This document shows, piece by piece, positions 54,695 through 64,000 of a stretch of 64,000 bases of DNA. This DNA comes from Camellia lanceoleosa. Lineage: Eukaryota > Streptophyta > Magnoliopsida > Ericales > Theaceae. The translations under genes were made by a program, and so were the position numbers. The stretch's first letter is position 1; each line of letters begins with the position of its first letter. Under the pieces are notes generated by a model, which searched no databases, was not told where the DNA came from, and saw only the letters and a program-made list of their open reading frames with translations. The DNA is taken from NCBI GenBank assembly GCA_025200525.1, contig CM045762.1, positions 188,691,154 through 188,755,153 of the forward strand, given 5' to 3'.

Positions 54695-56841
54695 TGGGTA
54701 TGGCGATCCCGGTTTTTCCCGCCATTTATTTTGTTCCGGACTTGGGTTCCGTCATGGTTGTTATTGTCTATATCTTGTTTTCGTCCTTTAAATCCTTTGT
54801 ATTTGAATTTTGGGACGTGTTGGGTGAGTTTGGTACAGGTTGGTTGTGAGTTGGAACAAATGGTTGCTGTCCAGAATTTGGCATCTTCGCTCGAGCAAGA
54901 TTTCTTGCGCTCGAGCAAGATTTCTTGCGCTTGAGCAAGACTTGAGTTTTTGCTTCTTCGCTCGAGCAAAGGTTCTTGCGCTCGAGTGAGCTTTCTTTGA
55001 TGTGTCTCTTAGCTCAAGCGAGCACTCTTGCGCTCAAGCGTGCGTCTAGGTTGCAGACCTGAAACTTTGAGTTGTGTGCTCGAACGAGGTGTTTGTTGTG
55101 TCAGTCGCCGGCGACTACTTCTTCGCCGAGCGAAGCCAGATATATCGATCACAAGGCAGTTCTCTCCTTCACTTTTTGATATCTTTTTATCTCCAAACCC
55201 TAATTTCGGCTGACTCTCTCTCTAAACTCTCTCTCTCTCTCTCTCTACAAATACGCCTTGTTCTTGGGTCTCTCTACCCTAGTCTCTTTGTAAGAAAGTT
55301 GGAGCTTTACGTGGGCTACATTTTGATTCGAAAATCCTTGGATTTAGAGCATCTTGAGTTTTCTTCATCATCTCCTTTGAGTTTCTTCATTTGAGATAGG
55401 GATAATCTACTCCTCTTTATAAGCTTTAACCTAAATATTAGTCATTTTGTATAAATGGTGTGAGGTTGGAAATTTGAGAAATTAGGGTTTGAGATTTGTA
55501 ATATTTAAAAGAGGGGTTTTGTGTTTTTAAGCTCAATATGTATATGAGGTCTTGAGAATGAGGTTTTGTGGGTTTGATAGGTGAAATTTGGTCTTAGGAT
55601 CAATGTTTGAGAAAATAGGAAAAATGCCCTAATTAAATTTAAACAATTAATTTGTATAATTAATTAGGTAATTGTGGGAATGTGAAATTGATTTGAAAAT
55701 CATGAAATTGGATGGAATTGGGACTAATTGGCGTGGTTGGATTGAGGAATCACTCACTGATGGGAAATGTAATAAATTGTCTGCTTGGTAAATTTATTTA
55801 TCTGTTTAGACATAACTGCTTTGGGCTATCGGTAGAGGATAGTCTTTATTGTTGTAGACACTGCATGATGATTAAGTAAATTGAAACCAATCAATTGAAT
55901 TATGTCATTGAATATGACAGTTGGAATAACACATTGAATATGTGCATTAATTGATCATTGTATATGATGAAGTGTTTAAATACATTGCATATGTATATTT
56001 ATTTGGGAGCAGAAAGGGGATGTACTCCATTGTGTGGGAGGAGATAAGGGATATACTCCACTGTTTGGGAGGAGATAAAGGATGAACTCCATTGATAATT
56101 AAGTTGGCCGGAGTGTCCAGGGTGAAAGTTCCAAAATCTTATATACGTTTGAATAACGTTGATGATTAAAGTGTTGATAACATGAGTTGTAGTCTCATTT
56201 TGAATTGTCGATGAATTGAAGTGTTGCTATTCTTATGAGTTGTAGTCTCATTTTGGGATGGTCGATGAATTGAAGTGTTGTCTCCATGAGTTGTAGTCTC
56301 ATTTGAATTACTCGGATAAATGAGCCATGTTAATAAAGTAAATTGGAAATAGAAATGAAGCCGGGTTGAAAGATGAATATTAATGTTGATGGGTTATAGA
56401 AATGATGTTAATCAATGTACATGTGTCGAACATTTATCAAATGCTAATGTTTTAGTTATTTCTCATATTTGGTTTAGTATATCTTTACTGAGCTTTGGCT
56501 CACCCTATTTGGGATACCATTTTCAGGTATAGGTGACATGCCGCCTCCAAGGTCATAGCTTGGGAGGTTTCAAGGCTGAAGTTTCTGTTTTGTTGATTTA
56601 CTGTTATGTTTATATGTCTTTATTTCCAAGCTGAGGGATTAACTTGTAAAGGGCTTTCGACCCTCTTTTGTTGTAACCAAGTGTTAACTTGGAAAGTTAT
56701 AAGCCCGTAAGGCATTTACTTTTATTGTTAACATATAACATCTTTTATAAGGAACACTCTGATGAATGTAATTAAAAGTTTTCTTTTATTAATTATGGAT
56801 CTTGTGAAGGATTGATTATTTATTATTTTGAGGGCGTTATA
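54695..56841 (+). mobile_element. Solo LTR, 2.15 kb (copy 1, plus orientation)
   Basis: Starts TGGGTATGGCGATCCCGG and ends GAGGGCGTTATA. It is homologous over its length to the reverse complement of 58720-60851. No internal coding domains and no partner LTR lie in the window, so it is a solo LTR, probably Ty3/Gypsy. It contains a CGCTCGAGCG-type array (54886-55095), a CT-rich leader region (55215-55250) and a repeated 'atgagttgtagtctcattt' motif (56180-56310). No clear target duplication. Confidence 0.75.
54886..55095. repeat. CGCTCGAGC array in solo LTR copy 1
   Basis: About eight 'gctcgagc/gctcaagc' units, spaced about 20-40 bp, often followed by 'aagatttcttg'. Confidence 0.75.
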
Positions 56842-58557
56842 TTGGGCTCATGGCCCAAAAGATTCAAAATTAAACTTATGGCCTTAGTGCTCAAAATTAA
56901 TTAATAAATTGATAAATTACATTAATCTCCTTTAATTTGAAAAAAATACAAATAATCTCACAATTTTAGCATAAATACACCGTTTTCTCCTTTAATAAAG
57001 TTTATGGCAAATTACACTAATAATCCCTATAGTTTGGGATTGTATCACTTTGATTACTGATTTTTCAATTATGACACATTTAATACTAAATTTTGAATCT
57101 TTTCCAAATAAGAACAATTAAAGATACCATTGCTCAATTTCAATGGCAAAGTCATCAATTTGATAAAATATAAACTAATTTGACAAAAATAAATATCAAT
57201 TTTTTTAAAAAAAAATTATAAATTATTTCTACCCACTAAAGATAAAATTATGTAAAATTGATAAATCTTTTACACATTTATTTATTTATTTATTTTTATC
57301 AAATTAATTTTTATTATGTCTTTGGATGATGATCATGTAATGGGTGGTTATTTTTATTTTCATTAAATTAGTTTATTTTTTTTCAAAAGTCAAATATGAT
57401 AATAACTTTGATATCATTATTAAATCAATCCAATAAATCAAAAAATTAAAAACTAAAAACATTTCATATATTAATACTAGCATAATTACCCATTCTATGC
57501 ATAGGTATAGATAAATAATCAAAAACTAATTTTTTAAATTAAATAATAATCTAAAAGATTTATCTAGACTATTTAGTAAAAATAATTTAAAATCAATTAA
57601 ATTTTATTCATTTCTATCACAGTTACATATAAGAGAATTTTTTTATTCTTATGTCATTAATTGTGTATTTTAAGTTCTTAATAACAAATACATGTCATAA
57701 TTTAATTGATAAAAATTAAAAAATAAATTACAAAAATTAGATTTATGATAAAATATAAATACATTTTGTCATATGAGTTTTGTAAATTTAATTTATCATA
57801 TGATAGTGGTAAATTATATTTGTCAAATTAATTAGTTTTTTCATCTTTTGTAAAGTTTAAAAATTTGTCTAGCATTAAAATTATAATTTGTCTTATATTA
57901 TAAGATTTACGTAAAAATGGATTAGAATTCACTTGTAATTTTAAATTTAGGCTTAACATTAGATTTATGTCAACTTGTCCTTCACTTAATCATTAAAAAT
58001 TATCTTGGTCTATTCCTAACTTATATTAATCATTTGACATATTTATTTATTAAATTAGTAAATAGATATTTGTAATTATTTTTTACGATAATTAAAAATT
58101 TTGAACTTAGTTTAAAAAACTATATATTTATGTGTAAAACAATTAAATGAATAGTTATATATATTTATCGATGAAAAAATTATCTAAGATAGAGCCACCC
58201 TAAATTGTAGGTGATATTCTAGTCCTAATAAATTTAAATTTTATCATAGTTTATCAATTCATGACTGATATGAGCTAATTCGGGAGGTTTTAATATCAAA
58301 TTAAATACTAAAAAATAGTCAAGAAAATTTAGTTTAAGTTGATTTTTTTGCCAATAATTCTTGATTTAAGCCTAGTCTTTGAAATATCGTCTAATTCATG
58401 TCCAATCCATTAGTTAGTAGACTGACCTATTTATTTAATTTTAATTAGTAAATATATTTTTTAAAAATTTATAACAAAAATAGAAAATATGTACATATTT
58501 GTTTGGTATATTTATTAACAATTTTAAAATTAATTAAGAAATTATGTTGTTATTCTT
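56842..58557. other. AT-rich spacer between the solo LTRs
   Basis: Very AT-rich. 56925-57130 looks like the arm of another non-coding DNA element ('aaattacactaataatcccta'). No coding region recognised. Confidence 0.4.
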
Positions 58558-58719
58558 GAAAGAATAAATTATATTGATAGTCCTTATATTTTAACTCTTG
58601 TATCATTTTTGTTCTCACAATTTTAATTTTCTCTATTTTGACCGTAAATTTATAATTTTGTCTCAATATGGTCCAATTGTTATAATTACTAGTGTTTTTT
58701 TTATTATTGAAAATACACA

Positions 58720-60851
58720 TGTAACGCCCTCAAAATAACAACATAAAACCCAACAATATAGACATGCCTTAATATATAAAAGATCCACATTCTTCTATTA
58801 ACAGAGTTTCATTACAAAAGTATTACATGTTAACAACAAAAGCAAATGCCCTAAGGGCTTACAGCTTTCCAAGTTAACACTTGGTTACAAAAAGGTAGAG
58901 TACTAACTCATTTACACATTAAGCCCTTGGCTTGAATTTACATGTAATACATAAAAAGAAAGACAACAAAAGTCTACCCCGCCCCTAGCCTCCCAAGCTA
59001 TGTCCTTGGAGGTGGCATGCTGCCTGTACCTGAAAATGATGTTCCCATATAGGGTGAGCCACAGCCCAGTAGAAATATACTAAACCAATTATGAACAATG
59101 ACTAAAAGATTAGCAGTTGATAGATTGTCAACACTTTTACACTCTTTCTTAACACATTACAATTCCAAGACCTTCAAGTCTATGTTCATCTCATTTTCCA
59201 TTTTCCTTAAATTCTCAACTTAAATCCATGGCTCAGAACCTGGCCACACAACTCATATGAGACATTAACTCATACTAACCACTTTCAATCTCATCACAAA
59301 TAAACATTTTAGTTATATCAGTACTTCCACAGATAAGCATACTAGCTATATCACACTCCCAAGACATGCATATGAGCTCTGCCAACACATTTCTAGATAA
59401 GCATATGAGCTCTATCTACGGAGTCCATTCCCTATCTTCTCCCAAACAACGTCCGGTTTAGAAGTCCATCCCCTATCTTCCCCTAAACCGTGGAGTACAT
59501 CCCCTATCTTCTCCAACACAACACAATGCATATAAACAATAACTATACACATCACAGATCAATACATAAGGTTAATGTATTCTTTCAACTGTCATACTCA
59601 ATGACACATTCCAATGATTAGTTTTAGTTTGCCTAATCATCATGCATTGTCTACAACAATCAAGACTATCCTCCACCGATAGCCCAAAGCAGATATTTCT
59701 AAACAGAAATTAAATGCACAAAATAGATATTGAATCAACATTTCAATTCCTCATTTTTTATAACTAATTATCCCAATTAATTAATCAATGTAATTAGGAC
59801 ATTTTCCATAATTAACATTACAACCCTTAGGTTCTATTTTCATCAATGTTTCAACATTAATTTCATTTCTCTATGCCAAACATGCATCTAGGTTTATTAT
59901 AAACAAAACCCCAACTTTTATAAAATTACATAAAAGCCCCAAACTTTCACAAAATTACCAAATCAACCCCAACATCTCAAAATACTAAAATTTAAAGACA
60001 AAACTCATAGAGAGGAGTAGGTTATCCCTACCTCAAAGTTAGAGCTCGAATGGAGAAGAGACCAAAATCAAAACGCTCCAAACACCAAACTTTTTAGATC
60101 AAAACGACGCCCCCGACGATCAACCCAACCTTTACAAAGGCCGAAGGGAAGAAGAACACTCTACCTAGATCAAATCCTAGAGAGAAGTTATGGTTTTAGA
60201 GTGAGAAGCTCTGAAAATGGCGTTTTGGGAAAGTAGGAGAGAGAAGGAAAAGTGAAAAGTGATTTAAAATGCCCAGCCACTCTCAGTTATACGACAGGTA
60301 CGCTCGAGTGTAAAACACACCGCTCGAGCGTACAGACACACAAAACATGGTCCGCTCGAGCTCAACAAGGTCCGCTCGAGCGCCAAGAAACAAAAAAAAG
60401 TTCGTCCGCTCGAGCGTGAAATCCAGTCGCCGGCGTAAATCTCTCTCCCGAACTCTCACAAAAATCTGCCCGCCGAAGCCAACAATCCCGCTGAGCAACC
60501 CGCCGAGCTCGAAAACCCGCCGGCGTAGAAATCACACTGCAGGTTTTGCAAGCACAAGATATCGGATGGGTGTATTCTCCGCTCGAGCTCCCAAAACCCC
60601 GCTCGAGCGTAAAAGCAACAACAAGGTCCCCGCTCCGGCGGAAAACTCTCGCCGGCGGACCAAATTAAAACCCTAGGCGACTAGACTTGGTTCCTAAATT
60701 CAACCAACCTGTAACAAACCTGCCCAACACATCCCATAACTCAAATACAAGGTATAAAAGGATGTAAACAAGATAATAGTCCGCTACCAACATCAACGGA
60801 CACATATCCGGATCACTGTACAACAAGGGTAAACCCGGAATCGCTATAACA
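58720..60851 (-). mobile_element. Solo LTR, 2.13 kb (copy 2, minus orientation)
   Basis: On the minus strand it starts TGTTATAGCGATTCCGGG and ends GAGGGCGTTACA, so it is TG...CA bounded. CACA flanks both sides (58716-58719, 60852-60855), a possible 4-bp target duplication. It carries a CGCTCGAGCG array at 60301-60610. Same family as copy 1, in opposite orientation. Confidence 0.8.
60301..60610. repeat. CGCTCGAGCG array in solo LTR copy 2
   Basis: At least seven copies of gctcgagc, mostly within the palindrome CGCTCGAGCG, among GC-rich 'cgccgg' stretches. Confidence 0.8.
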
Positions 60852-61085
60852 CACATGAGTAATATATGTTATAATTTTATAGACAAAATTATAAATTTGT
60901 TCAATTCAGTAAGTTAATGTCAACCTACTCGATAACTATTTTCTTTTAAAAACCTTAACTGACATTATCAATTGAACCAAATTGATACAAAATCTAAAAT
61001 TAATGATCAAAATCAAATTAATTAAAATTACAGAGATGAAATTAACACAAGAGACAAAATGCGGAGATTATCGATATAATTACTC

Positions 61086-61591
61086 TTCTTAAAATATGTC
61101 TCATATTGATTGTATCAATATTAAGACATATTTATATCTGAGAAACTATTCAAGATCAGATTAGCTTAGAACTTGAATAAAAAATTGATGGTTTATTAAA
61201 AATATTTAATAATTACAAATTTAAATTAGATCAATTTTTCATTTAATTTTGTTCATAATAGAATTAGGTTGTTTGATAATTATAATTTATAGTTCCAATT
61301 TTTCTTTGTATTTTTTAAAAATATTTTAAAATTATATATAATTATAATTTCTTTCGAACTTTCATTTTCAATCCGAAATTGGTTATAACTTGAATTATAT
61401 ATAATTAATTTTTGACTTCTCATCTACAAAAAGTAACAATGAACATAAATTGTTTTTTGAATATTGTAAAACATAAATAAAGAAATATATTATCAATAAT
61501 AATAATAACAAAACATGTTTTTATTTATCATGTGACATCTCACCACTACATTAATAATAGACATTAATAATAAAACTCATTACAATAATAT
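61086..61591. other. AT-rich spacer
   Basis: No feature supported. Confidence 0.45.
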
Positions 61592-63017
61592 TGTAACAAC
61601 CCGAAAATTTAAGTTATCTCTTAAATTTTATACTAGTATTATGATTGTATGTGATAATATATTATTAAATAAATAATAATAAATACATAATCTAATTTGG
61701 CATTAGATTATCAAATATGGGATTAATTAGGGATTATTATTTGGGGCCAAATTAACAGAAATATAAAATTATAATACTAATTGGGCCAAATTAAAGTTAA
61801 AGATAGTAAATAAATAAATATAAAAGTAAGAGTGAATAAATAATAATAATAATGGGTATAGTAGTAAAATAAATAATTTATTTACTGTTGATATATGATA
61901 GAATGTAATTTAATTAAGAATTAATTTATTTATATATTATATTAGAAAATTGGGTCAAAGTATAATTATCTGAAATATTTATTAAAAATAAATATGAATC
62001 CGTATAATTTATTATTAAATCTACGCGGTCACGTTCTTACCTCCCTATTTAGGGAGGAGGTGATCATTATGAAAAAGAAAAAGAAAAAAATAAGAGAAAT
62101 AAAGGAAAAGATGATAAGGAGAAAGGGAAAAGAAAGGAGAGTGAAGAAACATATGTAGGAAGGTAGTAAAAATAAGAAAAAAATAGTAAGGGTCAATATT
62201 AAGGTGAATTATATTATACCTTGAGTTATCATAATATTTTTACGTATGTTTTCACTTACGTATGTTTTGACTTACCTTGAGTTATCATAATATATTTTAC
62301 GTATGTTTTGACTTACCATATCCCCACGCCTTAGGAGACTTAAATAACCATTGGTCTCTGTTTGGTCACTTTGTGACCATCTGTCTGTCATGGATCTATT
62401 GACCCTCTAATTTCTGGTGTGGAGCAAAGTGTTGTACGAAACTAAGTGCCACACTGTTATGGGAGCCACCTCTAGAGTTCGTATGAGCCACCTCTTGAAT
62501 CCGGACCTCTATTCTGACTGTCACTCCTATGACCTCTATTCTGTTTTGTTCGGTACCGTGGTTATGGTTAATTATTTACATAATTTCAGTTTTGCTACTT
62601 AAATGACTATTTGTTTAGACTAAGCTATTTTAAATATTTTAGTTACATAACTATCCATAGTTATTTTGTGTCCCTTATACTCTTTACATAATATTTCTCA
62701 CTCTTTCATGTGTTTATAGTTGTTTACCAATTTTCAGGAAACAGTGCAATTCAGGAATAGCTTTTGGAAAGTCTTATATGCGGGGCTGCAGAATAGACAC
62801 ATACAACACTTTTATGATATTTTTATATGTAAATATCGGGCTTCTTGGTTAATAAATTGTGTTATAAAAATAGAAGCTCCGATAATTATTTTGGTACCCT
62901 CACTTGAATATTATTTCCGCTCGCGTTTATTAATTTGTTTAAGAATTGGTCGGAGGTAACCTCAGTTATTGGCCATCACGATGCTTAACCCTTGGGTACG
63001 AGGAGTGGATCGTAACA
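61592..63017 (+). repeat. 5' LTR of the non-coding element
   Basis: Its first 231 bp align with 63770-64000 with about 16 differences. Contains two copies of 'tacgtatgttttgacttac' near 62250 and 62300. Confidence 0.9.
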
Positions 63018-63019
63018 AA

Positions 63020-63031
63020 TGGTATCAGAGC
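63020..63031 (+). promoter_or_regulatory. Primer-binding site (tRNA-Met initiator type)
   Basis: TGGTATCAGAGC, two bases past the LTR end. Confidence 0.88.
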
Positions 63032-63754
63032 AATGGTTTATAAATAAATAAATAAATAAACCAAATCATCATTGGAGCATAGGACACACGCATATTTAAG
63101 AAAAAGGATAGCGGATAATTAGTACATAAATATTATATTTTGTTTGTCGATTTAATTATATTCTAATTTTATATGATTTTATATATACATATTAAATTTT
63201 TTTCTTCTTTCGTGTACCTAATTTGTGAAGGATAATAGATATAATTTATATTTGTTATAGCAAAAGAAGGAAAAGAAACACAGGGTGTCGAGCTCAAGCA
63301 CCCACCAAAATTATAATATAATTAAATACATAGAATTTCTAGTTTAGTATTAAAAAAAAAATCATTTCGATTTTTTTTAAAAGTGGGTTCAAATTATAAA
63401 CATACTAATTTTAAAACTATTTTTCGTCAATGGAAAGTTCACGGATAAAAGAAATGGGCGTTCATCTCAAATTCCTTAAACTCCTGCATATGATTCTGTC
63501 ATTTCACTTCTAGTCGCTTGTTTAATTATGTTCTTATTTTATTTTATTACAAAACTAATGAAAAGTTTTTTAAAATCACCGATTGTTTCTCATTTTGGCC
63601 CAAAAAAATTTTTGACAACTAGACAGCGAGTTGTTTTTAGTAAAGTTTTTTTTTTGAGGTAATATTTTCTATCAGATTAATCATCTAATATATATTTATC
63701 AGAGTGCGCAGCGGATAGTTTACACGTATGATAAATTTTCAGGGCGAAATTTTT

Positions 63755-63768
63755 AAAAGAAAGGAAGA
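63755..63768 (+). promoter_or_regulatory. Polypurine tract
   Basis: AAAAGAAAGGAAGA, one base before the TG of the 3' LTR. It primes plus-strand synthesis. Confidence 0.85.
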
Positions 63769-63769
63769 T

Positions 63770-64000
63770 TGTAACAACTCGAAAATTTAAGAAGTCCCTT
63801 AAATTTTATACTAGTATTATGGTTGTATGTGATAATATATTATTAAATAAATAATAATAAATACAGAATCTAATTTGGCATTGGATTATCAAATATGGAA
63901 TTAATTAGGGATGATTATTTGGGGCCAAATTAATAGAAATATGGAATTATAATACAAATTTGGCCAAATTAAAATTAAAGATAGTAAATAAATAAATATA
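63770..64000 (+). repeat. 3' LTR of the non-coding element, partial
   Basis: TGTAACAACTCG..., continuing beyond the window. Confidence 0.9.

Larger units (their letters stand above)
58558..61085. mobile_element. MULE-like non-autonomous element split by a solo LTR
   Basis: 58558-58719 and 60856-61085 are inverted to each other at their outer parts. The left end is AATAAATTATATTGATAGTCC; the right complement is AGTAATTATATCGATAATCTCC, then diverged 'tttgt.tc' blocks. Termini of this wording (gata-atc/gtcc) are common in plant MULE-derived MITEs. The solo LTR at 58720-60851 sits inside. Confidence 0.5.
61592..64000 (+). mobile_element. Non-coding LTR retrotransposon (LARD/TRIM-like), cut by the right edge
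   Basis: 5' LTR 61592-63017 (1426 bp, TGTAAC...GTAACA), PBS 63020-63031, PPT 63755-63768, and the start of the 3' LTR at 63770. The internal part is 752 bp and has no reading frame with a recognisable domain. The PBS (TGGTATCAGAGC, initiator tRNA-Met type) and the wording before the 3' LTR (gggcgaaatttttaaaagaaagg) resemble Tekay/Del-type chromoviruses. I infer a deletion derivative that depends on such an element. Confidence 0.88.

Noticed and set aside
55028..55394. Frames of 61 and 106 codons in solo LTR copy 1
   Set aside because: They lie in the CT-rich part of an LTR, are not conserved as frames in the inverted copy and show no domain.
54690..56846. Target duplication for solo LTR copy 1
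   Set aside because: The flanking 5-mers gagct and ttggg do not match, so none is claimed.

Overview
The window is AT-rich nuclear DNA of a eudicot plant. The evidence is a plant-type cell-wall/vacuolar invertase inhibitor gene, Ty3/Gypsy Tat-lineage retrotransposons, plant MITEs, a LINE with a plant-type zf-RVT/RNase H tail, a PIF/Harbinger transposon and an integrated plant pararetrovirus. The species cannot be told from the sequence. Only one locus looks like an intact host gene. Nearly everything else is mobile DNA in different stages of decay.

Left part (1-25,000). A tandem segmental duplication carries two copies of an invertase-inhibitor gene (minus strand) with about 2 kb of upstream DNA. 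Unit A (1-2225) holds only the first codons of its gene because the window cuts it. Unit B (3064-24,985) holds a complete gene (2615-3136) and has been inflated to about 22 kb by insertions: several MITEs, a 1.9-kb element full of AGAGAAATTT motifs, and a 14.2-kb Tat-type Gypsy element (8896-23,111) that itself carries a 2.35-kb solo-LTR-like insert. Unit A supplies the empty sites.

Middle part (25,000-51,500). An old LINE remnant is split by a second, older Tat-type Gypsy element (25,469-37,867, exact 5-bp target duplication GTTGG). It may also be split by an island holding a 171-bp fold-back, a rearranged endogenous caulimovirid (about 38.6-44.4 kb), a decayed PIF/Harbinger element (transposase plus MYB-like protein, about 44.8-49.6 kb) and two Tourist-like MITEs with TAA duplications. 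Both Gypsy elements carry gag, pol (protease, RT, a degenerate RNase H, a second RNase H, integrase), a minisatellite, and a separate intron-containing gene on the antisense strand.

Right part (51,500-64,000). This holds a short-period tandem array, AT-rich MITEs, two 2.1-kb solo LTRs of one family in opposite orientation, and at the right edge a non-coding LTR element with clear PBS and PPT and an internal region of only 752 bp. No rRNA, tRNA or CRISPR was found.

Motif-level calls (domains, TSDs, PBS, splice sites) were read directly by eye. Family names rest on established knowledge of the domains. Ages, insertion order and mechanisms are inference.
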